Shown here: positions 54,870 to 62,550 of the stretch, piece after piece
Layout: the number at the start of each line of letters is the position of its first letter
How positions within the stretch are numbered: the first letter of the stretch is position 1
Assembly (NCBI GenBank): GCA_041874725.1
Contig: CP097466.1
Coordinates: 3,906,001-3,970,000 of the forward strand
Source of the DNA: Duganella sp. BuS-21
Lineage (GTDB): Bacteria; Pseudomonadota; Gammaproteobacteria; Burkholderiales; Burkholderiaceae_D
DNA: 64,000 bases
Direction of reading: 5' to 3'
The notes under the pieces: model-generated
The model's input: only the letters and a program-made list of their open reading frames with translations
What the model was told of the DNA's origin: nothing
Database searches by the model: none
Made by a program: the position numbers and the translations under genes

Positions 54870-57140
54870 TTATTTTTTATCCGGCACGATCGGCAGCTGG
54901 ATGTAGCTGGCGTGATTGGGCCCGGTGTAGATCCGGTTCACCGCCCCGGTGTGATAGCTTTCATCGTAGGCGCGCACCGGCACCCCCGACGGCGAATACG
55001 GCTGGATGTCGACCCGCAGGCGGCACCCCTTGCGGATCAGCGCGCTGCTCGGGTTGAGGCCGATTTCCACCGGCACGATGTCGTTGGCCGCCAGCGGCGC
55101 GCTATCGTGCTCCAGGTGCGTGTGCACCGGCCAGTAGTTGGTCGAGCGCTCGACGTCGAGCTTGCGGCGCGACACTTTCAGCAGGCCATGGCCGACCGGG
55201 TGGATGTGGTTCAAGTCCACCGGCAGCACCAGCGACTCGTAGCGGATCTCGCGGTCCTGCTCGTCCAGCACGCGCAGCGAGACAAACACGTCCATGTCGG
55301 CGCTGGTCGAAGCCACCCACAGGCCGACCTTCATATAGCCGGCTAGCGTCATGTCTTCCCGCATTGGATCGCTGACGAAGGACACGCCGGTGGCCCAGCG
55401 CGGCGTGCCGCCGACCGGACCGGTCGGCGCCATGGTCGGCGTGCCGAGGTCGAAATGGGCGTCGTATTCCGCGCAGGCCGCCTGCTCCGGCAGCGCTTCG
55501 CTGATGCGCATGATGTCGCTGCGGCGGCCGTCGTTCTGCCAGCTGGACGGACGCGCGTCCAGGTACCAGCGGCGATAACTGGTGCGGGCGATCGGCCATT
55601 CCTGTTCCTGCAGCACGAAGTGCGCGCCGTTGCCGGTCCTCACCTGCACCCGCACCGGCGCTTCCTCCATGACGCCGTTGTCGATGCCCTTGAGCCAGTA
55701 ATCGAAGTAGCGCATGTGCTCGTCGGTGGTCTTGCCGCTGTAGCTGCCGGGGAACCAGGCGTCGGTGAAGTCGAACTTGCGGGCCTTGGAGGCGGTCGAG
55801 CGGACATAGGTCTCGCTGCTGCCCAACTGGTGGATGATGGCGCCGCACTGCGGGCCGACGATCCACACCGGCGCGGTGGCCTTGCTCAGGTCGGGCCGCA
55901 TGAAGATGCTGCCGCGCGGGCCATAGGCCTTGGGATCGTTGAACGGCGTGGCCAGCACCCGGGCCATCCAGTCGGTCTCGTTGCGGGTGCCGCAGTGGTT
56001 GTTGCCGGACCAGATCCTGTGCCACCAGTTCCAGAAACCGGCGCCGAAGATGCCGCCGCCGTACAGCGCTTCGTTGTAGATGTCGGCGTCGGTGCCCTGC
56101 GCGATCATGGCTTTCAGGTGCGACGGCTGCAGGCTGGCGACGTTGTGCTGGGTCATGGCCAGGTAGGACATGCCCCACAGGCCGACGTTGCCGTTCGACC
56201 AGGGCTGGACGCCGGCCCATTCGATGGCGTCATGATAGTCCTCGGCTTCCTGCACGCTCAGCGGCGCTTGCTGACCGGGGCTCTTGCACACGCCGCGCGA
56301 CTCCACGCGGATGCAAACATAGCCGGCCGGCACCCACACCGAGGCGTCGACGCTCTCGTGGTTTTCATACTGCGCGCCGTCTGGATTGCCGGAGAAATAG
56401 CGGTCCTCCATGGATTCCTTGCGCAGCGCGTCGGCCTCGTTGGCGATGCAGTCGTGGTAGAAACTCTTGCCGTAGAAGCCCTTGTTCATCACCACCGGAT
56501 AGTGGCCGGGCTCGGCCGGGCGGAACACGTCGGCGCCGACATACGAACCGTCACGCACCGGAATCTGGACGTCGGTCATCTTGATGATGCCGCGTATATT
56601 GCGGCGCAGCTCGTTGCGGCTGGCGGCCGCATCGGACAGCAGGCGCGGCAGGCCCGGGCCAATGGCGCCGGGTGCGGCGTTGAGCGCATCCAGGATGGCG
56701 CGCACTTTCGGATCGTTGCCGAAGTGGTTGGCGCCGGCGGCGTCGGTGGCCACCACCGGCTGTTCGAAGTTGATGGTCACCGGGCCGATCAGCTCATGCA
56801 CCACCGGGGCGATGCGCACGCCGCTCTCGATCTTACCGTCGAAATCGAGCGCATGGACCAGCCGCGCCATATTGGTGATGAAGGGATCGTGCAGCTTGTC
56901 GATCTTGCCAGCCACGCGGTTGACCAGGTCGGCCAGGTTCAGGCGCGGCGCGGCCTCGACCGCGCCGAGCACCAGGCCGCCAATCTGGAACGAAATAGCT
57001 TCGCCGGCGCGGTAGTGGAAGGCGCCGTCTTCGGCGGTGAAACCGGACAGCGTGGGGGTCTGGTACTTCAGGCCGCAGGTCGGACCGGCGAAGTAGCCGG
57101 TCAGGATAGCGCCTTGTACCGGTGCGGAAGAGGTGTGCAT
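54870..57140 (-). CDS. CocE/NonD-family hydrolase with an extra N-terminal domain
   Basis: A 756-residue protein. From about 185 it is an X-Pro dipeptidyl-peptidase (S15)-type hydrolase: MTDVQIPVRDGSYVGADVFR, nucleophile motif GLWGMSYLAMTQ, GNVGLWG, then the C-terminal jelly-roll (about 510-750). The first ~180 residues (TGYFAGPTCGLKYQTPTLSG, FTAEDGAFHYRAGEAISFQI) resemble a repeat domain found in large surface lipoproteins, an unusual fusion. No signal peptide is visible. The usual catalytic aspartate of the GWxD loop is replaced by VGPQCGAIIH. Likely an ester or amide hydrolase opening the pathway, though activity must be tested. Confidence 0.85.
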   Translation of the reverse strand: MHTSSAPVQGAILTGYFAGPTCGLKYQTPTLSGFTAEDGAFHYRAGEAISFQIGGLVLGAVEAAPRLNLADLVNRVAGKIDKLHDPFITNMARLVHALDFDGKIESGVRIAPVVHELIGPVTINFEQPVVATDAAGANHFGNDPKVRAILDALNAAPGAIGPGLPRLLSDAAASRNELRRNIRGIIKMTDVQIPVRDGSYVGADVFRPAEPGHYPVVMNKGFYGKSFYHDCIANEADALRKESMEDRYFSGNPDGAQYENHESVDASVWVPAGYVCIRVESRGVCKSPGQQAPLSVQEAEDYHDAIEWAGVQPWSNGNVGLWGMSYLAMTQHNVASLQPSHLKAMIAQGTDADIYNEALYGGGIFGAGFWNWWHRIWSGNNHCGTRNETDWMARVLATPFNDPKAYGPRGSIFMRPDLSKATAPVWIVGPQCGAIIHQLGSSETYVRSTASKARKFDFTDAWFPGSYSGKTTDEHMRYFDYWLKGIDNGVMEEAPVRVQVRTGNGAHFVLQEQEWPIARTSYRRWYLDARPSSWQNDGRRSDIMRISEALPEQAACAEYDAHFDLGTPTMAPTGPVGGTPRWATGVSFVSDPMREDMTLAGYMKVGLWVASTSADMDVFVSLRVLDEQDREIRYESLVLPVDLNHIHPVGHGLLKVSRRKLDVERSTNYWPVHTHLEHDSAPLAANDIVPVEIGLNPSSALIRKGCRLRVDIQPYSPSGVPVRAYDESYHTGAVNRIYTGPNHASYIQLPIVPDKK

Positions 57141-57219
57141 GAAAAGATCCTTCAGGATAAGCAGTGTACGGTCCCGCCCGGCAACGCGGGCGGACCTTGG
57201 ACTTTTGTAGGGCCGGCGA

Positions 57220-58959
57220 TCAGGCTGCCTGAATCGGCAACTGCAGATAGGAAGCGTGGGCGCCGCCGGTGTGGATCACGTGCTGCCCGCTATTGGCGCC
57301 CACGTACTCGCGGATGCCGGGCATGATCGTGCCCACCAGGTTGCGGGCGCTGATCACGAAGCGCAGCTGCTCGCCGGCCTGGAACGACCAGCCGATCGGC
57401 AACAAGTCGATCTCGATGTCGACGACCTGCCCCGGCGCCAGCTTCTCGACGCGGTCAAAGGCGTGGGCTGGAATGTCGGCGCTCGACAGTTTTTCGTCGA
57501 GGCGGCGGGCCGAGACGCGCAGACGGCCATCGGCCCCCTTGTAGCGCAGCACGGTGGCGCCGTGGTCGGTGAGATCATGGATGCGCGCGTTCTGGTTCGG
57601 CACCGTGAATTGCTGCAGTGGCGTGCCGAAGGCGTCCAGCTTCTGGATCAGCACGAACAGGTCCATGTCGTCGGCGCCCTTCGCTTCCACCCACAGGTGG
57701 GCCTTGGGATAGCCGACCATCACCGTCGGCTGCTCGAAGCGGGTGATGAAGGAGACAGCGTTGGGATTGGCCTCGACGCCGTAGGCGGCGTCGACGGCAT
57801 GGGCCGGGGCGCTGGTCGACAGCGAGCGTTTCATGCCGTCGAGGTAGTATTTGGTGGAGACCACGTTGGCTGGCGGGAAGGCGTCGGCGGCGATGTTGAC
57901 CTGGTCGCCGCCCTTGAAATCGTGCACGGCGTAGCGCACGCGCGGCGTGCTTTCCCAGCCGTTGTCGATACCCTTCAAATAGCGGTCGAAGAAGCGACGC
58001 TGGTCGGCGATGTTGGCTTCGTCGTAATAGTCGGGCCATTCCTGGCCGTTGTGCACGCGCAGCCATTTGTCCTGCGAGGCCAGGCGGCGCCAGGCGCGGA
58101 AGGTGCCGGCCGTGTGCAGGGTGTTCGAATAGCAGGCCACCACGAAGGCCGGCACGGTGATGCGCTCGAAGGCAGGAATCTTGTCTTCCCAAAGCGCGTT
58201 CATCTGCGGGTAGCGCGCCGCTTCCGAAATCACATCTTCCTTGCCGTTCTTGCCGAAGAAGCTGCCATCCTGGAGCAACTGGGTGAAGCCGGTGTCGGGC
58301 ATGCCGCCGCGCATGACCAGGTCGCGGTAGACGTCGCTGACGCCTTCCCACGGATTGATCGCGGCCAGGTGTTTGGGTTGCTCGGCGGCGGTGAACCACT
58401 GCGACACCGCCAGGTAGGAAGTGCCGCTCATGCCAACCTTGCCGTTCGACCAGCTTTGCGTGCCCAGCCATTCGATCAGGTCGTGGCAGTCGCGCCCTTC
58501 CTGGCGGTCCCACAGCACGCTGTCGCCTTCGGAATCGACGCAGCCGCGCGGGTCGGGATTGCAGATCGCGTAGCCCTGTTCGCACCAGTAGGCCGGGTCC
58601 GGGCCTTCGAATTTTTCCAGGCCGGAGACGATGCCGTTGCTCAGGCCGACCAGGCCAAACACACCCATCACGCTCATCGAGGTGCCCTGCCCCTTGCCGT
58701 ACGGGCTCCAGGCCAGCAGCACCGGCACATGCTCCGCGCCTGCCGGGCGGAACAGATCGACGAAGATCGTCACGCCGTCACGCAGTTGGACCGGCACGTC
58801 TTTCTCGAAAATGATGTCGATCGGCAGCGCGCGGAATTGCGGCGCCGCCTGGTAGCCGGCCGGCAGCGTACGGGTGCCGGGCTCGAACGCCGTCAGGAGG
58901 CCGGAGCGGGCCGCTGGAAGCGGACTGGCCGGCACGAAAATCTTTTGCTGCTCACTCAT
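57220..58959 (-). CDS. CocE/NonD-family hydrolase
   Basis: A 579-residue S15-type serine hydrolase. It has FEKDVPVQLRDGVTIFVDLF at the start of the domain, LAWSPYGKG, nucleophile motif GMSGTSYLAVSQ, and a FFDRYLKGIDNGWE segment before the C-terminal jelly-roll. In the acid position it has VACYSNTLHTAG instead of the GWYD motif, and the histidine loop reads RVHNGQEWPDYYD, as in a divergent subfamily. AGGAG precedes the ATG. It is the first gene downstream of operator O4 and is followed 80 bp later by its longer paralogue. Confidence 0.88.
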   Translation of the reverse strand: MSEQQKIFVPASPLPAARSGLLTAFEPGTRTLPAGYQAAPQFRALPIDIIFEKDVPVQLRDGVTIFVDLFRPAGAEHVPVLLAWSPYGKGQGTSMSVMGVFGLVGLSNGIVSGLEKFEGPDPAYWCEQGYAICNPDPRGCVDSEGDSVLWDRQEGRDCHDLIEWLGTQSWSNGKVGMSGTSYLAVSQWFTAAEQPKHLAAINPWEGVSDVYRDLVMRGGMPDTGFTQLLQDGSFFGKNGKEDVISEAARYPQMNALWEDKIPAFERITVPAFVVACYSNTLHTAGTFRAWRRLASQDKWLRVHNGQEWPDYYDEANIADQRRFFDRYLKGIDNGWESTPRVRYAVHDFKGGDQVNIAADAFPPANVVSTKYYLDGMKRSLSTSAPAHAVDAAYGVEANPNAVSFITRFEQPTVMVGYPKAHLWVEAKGADDMDLFVLIQKLDAFGTPLQQFTVPNQNARIHDLTDHGATVLRYKGADGRLRVSARRLDEKLSSADIPAHAFDRVEKLAPGQVVDIEIDLLPIGWSFQAGEQLRFVISARNLVGTIMPGIREYVGANSGQHVIHTGGAHASYLQLPIQAA

Positions 58960-59044
58960 GATGTCTCCTGATCTGTATTTTTTATGCCTGGGATGCCAGA
59001 GGAATAGCGCCCGGTTTCAAGGAGTTTATGCCGGTCGCGCAAAA

Positions 59045-59064
59045 AGATCAACATCTGTTGATAT
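59045..59064 (-). promoter_or_regulatory. Operator O4
   Basis: AGATCAACATCTGTTGATAT (plus-strand reading), the same palindrome class as O1-O3, 86 bp upstream of the first hydrolase gene. On the minus strand a TAATAT precedes it, but the -35 is weak. Confidence 0.7.
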
Positions 59065-59102
59065 TATTTGTTGTATCGAATTCTCGCGGGGCAAAAATAC
59101 AA

Positions 59103-59124
59103 AAAGCCCGCACAAGCGGGCTTT
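59103..59124 (-). terminator. Terminator of the TetR gene
   Basis: Hairpin AAAGCCCGC-TTGT-GCGGGCTTT on the minus strand with further T residues after it, 23 bp after the tetR-type gene. It separates that gene from operator O4. Confidence 0.8.
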
Positions 59125-59146
59125 AAGAGATGGGAGCAGGCCGGGA

Positions 59147-59752
59147 TCAGCCGGTCAGAATCGTCTGGATGGCGGCGCCGACCAGGGCGATCACCGTCTC
59201 CTGGTTTTCGTTGGCCACCACCGGCACGCGCACGATATCGCGGCTGACGATCACGCCGACCAGCATCGCGGCCGCCAGACCCGCGCGCAGCGGGGCGTCC
59301 GACACGCCGTGCAGCTTGGGACTGATCACCTCGACCAGCCGGTATTGGACGAAGTCGCGCAGCTGCGACGCCGCCACCTCGCTCGACATGGCGGCGCGCT
59401 GCATCGCCATCAGCGCTTCCGAGTCGCCGCTCTTCTGTTCCCACAGCTTGATGAAGGCGCGCGTCACGCGCAGCCCCAGGCCCTCGATCGGGCCCTCGTA
59501 GGCGTCGGCCATGCTGTTCAGGGCGTCGGCCGAGACCGCCAGGCTGGCGGCGAACAACACATCCTTCGATTGGTAGAACTGCATGACCAGCGCCGGGTCG
59601 ACACCGGCGTCCTTGGCGATCTTGCGGATCGTGGTCGCGGCAAAGCCGTCCGTTGCAAAGCTCTTCTTGGCGGCGGCCAGCACCGCATCGCGCGTATTGC
59701 TGGCGCCCGCGCGGCGGCCGCGTCGCGGCGCCTTTTCTTGGGTTTCACTCAT
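59147..59752 (-). CDS. TetR-family repressor, probable master regulator of the cluster
   Basis: About 201 residues. The N-terminal HTH (AVLAAAKKSFATDGFAATTI, RKIAKDAGVDPALVMQFYQS) is typical of TetR/AcrR regulators, and the C-terminal part is a helical TetR_C-like ligand domain. The ATG at 59752 has AGGGA nine bases upstream; an ATG at 59761 is also in frame. A palindrome of the same type as O1-O4 lies 18 bp upstream (O5), which indicates autoregulation. Five matching sites before its own gene and the cluster operons make it the probable repressor of the pathway; the inducer is unknown. Confidence 0.9.
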   Translation of the reverse strand: MSETQEKAPRRGRRAGASNTRDAVLAAAKKSFATDGFAATTIRKIAKDAGVDPALVMQFYQSKDVLFAASLAVSADALNSMADAYEGPIEGLGLRVTRAFIKLWEQKSGDSEALMAMQRAAMSSEVAASQLRDFVQYRLVEVISPKLHGVSDAPLRAGLAAAMLVGVIVSRDIVRVPVVANENQETVIALVGAAIQTILTG

Positions 59753-59769
59753 TGTTTTCATCCCTGATC

Positions 59770-59789
59770 ATATCAACTTCTGTTGATAT
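59770..59789 (-). promoter_or_regulatory. Operator O5, autoregulatory
   Basis: ATATCAACTTCTGTTGATAT, 18 bp upstream of the chosen TetR start. The half-sites match O4 and the right arms of O1-O3. Confidence 0.75.
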
Positions 59790-59842
59790 TTTGTCGTTTG
59801 GACAGCATATTAACATGACGACGCAAAGCATAGGCAGGTAAA

Positions 59843-60652
59843 TTACGGGTGCTTCCCGGCCGGCGCGGGACGTTCGAAGCGGTACTGCAGCAGCAGCCTG
59901 TCATAGGTGCCGTCGACCACCATGGTCTCGAACGCCTTGCTCCAGACCCGGGCGACGGCCGCATCGAAGTTGGGGGAACTGGCCAGATAGACCGGCACGC
60001 GCCGCAACACCACCCCTCTGCGCAGCCCATCGACCGGCAAGCCGGCCGCGCGCTGGGCGGTCAGGATGGCATTCCACGGTCCCACCCAGGCATCGATGCG
60101 CCCCACCGCCAGCTTACGGGCGTTGGTCTCGTCGCGCGACACCGGGCTGACGTCGGGCAGGCCCTGCTCGGTCGCCAGCGACGCCGCCAGTCCCTGGCGC
60201 ACGATGCCGACTTTGAGCACGCGCAGGGCGGCCGGCGTGTCGATGTCGAACTCGGCCTCACGTCGCGTCACCGCCACGATTTCCTCCTCCAGCAACTGGA
60301 CCTGCCAGACGTGGCGCCGCTCGCGCTCGGGCGTGCGGCCGACCACCGCCAGCACCCCGGCGCCGGTTTCGGCCAGCATCAAGGCGCGCTGCAACGGATA
60401 GATTTCGATCGGCCGCGCGTGGCCGGCGCGGCGTGCCAGCTCATGCACGATTTCGCATAGCAGGCCGTCGGTGGCCGGCTTGGACGCCGGCGCCACATGC
60501 CGCTCCGCGCCACAGCCGAACGCCGTGTCGGCGGCGATCAAGCGTACCTCCGCAGCGGCCACCGGGGCGGCGAACAGCACCGCGAGCTGCACCGCAAAAG
60601 ATGCCGCCACGGCCGCAGTCCCCAGGCCTTTCCAACGCCGTTGATGTGCCAT
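59843..60652 (-). CDS. Periplasmic solute-binding protein (SBP_bac_3-like)
   Basis: A 269-residue exported protein (signal peptide to about residue 34, ..PVAAAEV). The mature part follows the family 3 binding-protein plan: CEIVHELARRAG, IEIYPLQRALMLAETGAGVL, VLKVGIVRQGLAASLATEQG and KLAVGRIDAWVGPWNAI. No transport genes accompany it. It resembles in general plan the binding protein at 18994, though the sequences differ. Role and ligand are unknown; a link to the catabolic cluster is not supported by an operator. Confidence 0.75.
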   Translation of the reverse strand: MAHQRRWKGLGTAAVAASFAVQLAVLFAAPVAAAEVRLIAADTAFGCGAERHVAPASKPATDGLLCEIVHELARRAGHARPIEIYPLQRALMLAETGAGVLAVVGRTPERERRHVWQVQLLEEEIVAVTRREAEFDIDTPAALRVLKVGIVRQGLAASLATEQGLPDVSPVSRDETNARKLAVGRIDAWVGPWNAILTAQRAAGLPVDGLRRGVVLRRVPVYLASSPNFDAAVARVWSKAFETMVVDGTYDRLLLQYRFERPAPAGKHP

Positions 60653-60802
60653 CCCCCACCCTGTTTTTTTAGTGTTGATGTTGCGCCGCCTTGGATGCAG
60701 CGCCTTGTCTCCTGCAGTCAGCCTAGCACGTTGCCGCCCACGACGCTACACGCGCCACGGGCGCTGCGGGCGCCTCAGGCACCGTGCTATGCTAGTCCAT
60801 AA

Positions 60803-60836
60803 AAGTCCGCTGATGATCGATATCATCAGCGGCCTT
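60803..60836. terminator. Hairpin, probable terminator
   Basis: Perfect 11-bp stem CCGCTGATGAT-CGAT-ATCATCAGCGG with A-rich sequence before it and CCTTT after it. No gene ends directly at it. It may be an orphan terminator. From 60653 to 61200 no gene is seen; the stretch holds this hairpin and the repeat below. Confidence 0.45.
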
Positions 60837-60867
60837 TACTTGGTTCATCGCGGTTAGCGGGGAAGAC

Positions 60868-61002
60868 GGGGTTGACGTTGCTTGTCGCTTTAAAAGCACG
60901 CGGCACCAACCCAACCCGAACACCGCTGCAGCCAGGGTCAGACCCCTAGGGGTGACCCTTTGGTTCGGGGTGCTTTTAAGGGCGACTGTTGAGTCGCCAA
61001 CG
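60868..61002 (-). repeat. Dispersed repeat, copy B (inverted relative to copy A)
   Basis: Reverse complement of the repeat at 2856-2992, with about 90% identity by eye. It carries the same central palindrome AGGGTCAGACCCCTAGGGGTGACCCT (60934-60959) and the same conserved frame ending in PGSDP. The two copies lie 58 kb apart in opposite orientation. Confidence 0.75.
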
Positions 61003-61200
61003 AGTATTTATCCTGATCCCCACAAGCCCGGAGCCGCATCCACCTGTGGGCGATCTACGCCAGCTGCCGGATTGCCACCACTTGGCGCTTCCCCAATGCT
61101 GACCTAGTAGTGACGGCCGCTGAATCGGTAGAGAAATTTAGTAGGGGAGTTGAAGCAGAAAGTCGGCGCCTCGCGGCGATGGACTCGGGATGCGTCGCGA

Positions 61201-61620
61201 TTAGGCGAGCGAGACGTTCAGGTTCTTGCCGAGCGCCTTCGCGGCCTGCTCGACGAATTCGATTTTTGACGAGTGGCCAAGATCGAACAGACGATCGATT
61301 TGCGGCGTGTGTACATCCAGCATGCGAGCCAGGTCGGCCTTGCGCACCTTCTGCGCAAACATCTCATTCCACACCAGGACCTTGGCGGTCTCCAGTGCCG
61401 GCAGCGCGACAACAGCGTCACCTGCCTCGGCTGGCGATGGAAGTGGGACCGGGCGGCGTTCATCGAAGTAGATCGACAGCGCAGTTTGTAGCGCATCGAC
61501 GGCTTGAGTCATGGCGTCGTCTTTGTCGTCGCCGACGGAGTTTGCCTCCGGGAAGTCGGGAAATCCGACCAAGTACGTGCCGTTTGAATCTGGCGTGAGG
61601 GTGATGGGGTAGTTCAGCAT
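61201..61620 (-). CDS. hicB: HicB-family antitoxin
   Basis: A 139-residue type II antitoxin. The N-terminal HicB fold (LNYPITLTPDSNGTYLVGFP, DFPEANSVGDDKDDAMTQAV) is followed by a C-terminal HTH (VRKADLARMLDVHTPQIDRL, FDLGHSSKIEFVEQAAKALG). HicB binds HicA mRNA-interferase and represses the operon. The hicA gene in front of it is truncated, so this antitoxin has no cognate local toxin. It may persist as a repressor or neutralise a HicA elsewhere. Confidence 0.9.
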   Translation of the reverse strand: MLNYPITLTPDSNGTYLVGFPDFPEANSVGDDKDDAMTQAVDALQTALSIYFDERRPVPLPSPAEAGDAVVALPALETAKVLVWNEMFAQKVRKADLARMLDVHTPQIDRLFDLGHSSKIEFVEQAAKALGKNLNVSLA

Positions 61621-61694
61621 GCTCTTCTCCTAGTGCTTCCAACTATTGGTCTATTCTGGTTGAGCAGCCACCGCCGGAACTCGCTGTACTTCAT
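61614..61694 (-). pseudogene. hicA: Truncated hicA toxin gene
   Basis: The frame starts MKYSEFRRWLL, the typical HicA N-terminus, behind an excellent ribosome site (GGGAGGT), but continues only 26 codons with unrelated residues and overlaps hicB. The catalytic histidine (GSHxK region) and most of the double-stranded RNA-binding fold are missing. A deletion of about 45 codons explains this. Confidence 0.7.
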
Positions 61695-61729
61695 AAACCT
61701 CCCTATGTCTTGGTCAGCGGCTAGATAAT

Positions 61730-61775
61730 ACAACATAAATGTTGTTCTATACAGGTATTTATAAACATATTTGTT
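61730..61775 (-). promoter_or_regulatory. Candidate HicB operators
   Basis: Two AACAnnnnTGTT palindromes, ACAACATAAATGTTGT (61730-61745) and AACATATTTGTT (61764-61775), about 34 bp apart in the AT-rich promoter of the hicAB remnant. HicB-type repressors bind such inverted repeats. Confidence 0.45.
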
Positions 61776-61783
61776 GTGTTTTT

Positions 61784-61858
61784 GCGGGGGCTAGCTCATT
61801 GGCAGAGCAGCGTCCTTCCAAGTCGAATACGAGGGTTCGATTCCCTGCGCCCGCTCCA
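61784..61858 (+). tRNA. tRNA-Gly(TCC)-like gene, stems imperfect
   Basis: 75 nt with an encoded CCA end, TTCGATT T-loop, GCTC/GAGC D stem and anticodon loop CTTCCAA (TCC, glycine). There is a G-G mismatch in the acceptor stem, mismatches in the anticodon stem and one at the base of the T stem. It may be degenerate or a mobile-element-borne variant. Confidence 0.55.
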
Positions 61859-61947
61859 GTTTGCCGCAGTAGCCGCAATCAGGTGTCGCCTCTAATCACG
61901 CAAGCCCTGACGCCGTCCGGCATTGAAGATAGGCGGCGGAAAGTTTC

Positions 61948-62023
61948 GCCCTCATGGCTCAGATGGTAGAGCAGCGTTTTCGTAAGGCGTTGGTCCGAGG
62001 TTCGAATCCTCGTCAGGGCACCA
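61948..62023 (+). tRNA. tRNA-Thr(CGT)-like gene
   Basis: 76 nt with CCA end, intact D arm (GCTC/GAGC), perfect T stem (CGAGG/CCTCG) and anticodon loop TTCGTAA (CGT, threonine). The acceptor stem has one C-C mismatch, and the anticodon stem contains three G-U pairs. More intact than the neighbouring glycine-type gene. Confidence 0.65.
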
Positions 62024-62027
62024 GTGT

Positions 62028-62306
62028 CTCCTGTTCATCGTTGATGGACCTCCGCTCGCGCTGCGCTTCAAAAATCAGCAGATGTGGGTTGCGATCGCAC
62101 TGGTGATCGCCGCTGGTGGCATGTTCGCCTCCACGGTAGCAGGCCCTGTATTCGCGTTTGTTGCGATATGTTTGACGGGCATTGGCTTCAAGGCCGCTTC
62201 TTCCTTATTCTGGCCGATACCACAGGGTTACTGGGGGATGCGCCGGATTAGTCCGTGGCGGCAACGGAACCAGTCAGCTGATGCCGCGCCGCGTAACGAA
62301 TACTAG
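62028..62306 (+). pseudogene. Relic of an MFS transporter (anion:cation symporter type)
   Basis: An open stretch giving ALRFKNQQMWVAIALVIAAG, then GPVFAFVAICLTGIGFKAAS and SLFWPIPQGY. This matches the ninth to eleventh helix region of ACS-type MFS permeases ('..FWxxPxxyLTG'). After about 62235 the frame no longer fits. The N-terminal half and the end are missing. A start codon at 62082 gives 74 residues at most. Confidence 0.5.
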
Positions 62307-62550
62307 TCGATTGGATAGACTGACGGCGGGAAGCGTAGAAGTCGCCATCGTCTTCAAGGAAATGTGTCTTGACGCCGCTTTCGTTGCTGGCGCCCGGCGC
62401 CGGGCCAAACAATGCGCTCACCAACGGATCTCGCGTCACCAGCGCATCCGGCCCGGTTACCACCAACACTGCGTCGTCCCAGAGCATGTATACGCTCCGC
62501 GCGCTGGAGCCGCATGGCTCCAGCCGAATCGGGTTGGCGTAGCCCGGCAT
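62248..62550 (-). CDS. Hypothetical 100-residue ORF coupled to the CitE-like gene
   Basis: The ATG at 62550 shares its A with the stop codon of the upstream gene (TGATG), suggesting coupling. The first ~78 codons look well coded (MPGYANPIRLEPCG, YMLWDDAVLVVTGPDALVTR). The last ~20 have poor codon use and overlap the antisense MFS relic. A truncated gene joined to foreign sequence near 62315 would explain this. No family was recognised. Confidence 0.45.
   Translation of the reverse strand: MPGYANPIRLEPCGSSARSVYMLWDDAVLVVTGPDALVTRDPLVSALFGPAPGASNESGVKTHFLEDDGDFYASRRQSIQSTSIRYAARHQLTGSVAATD

Noticed and set aside
61100..62310. Prophage or CRISPR at the tRNA and toxin-antitoxin region
   Set aside because: No integrase, structural phage gene, cas gene or regularly spaced repeat is present; only relics and palindromes.
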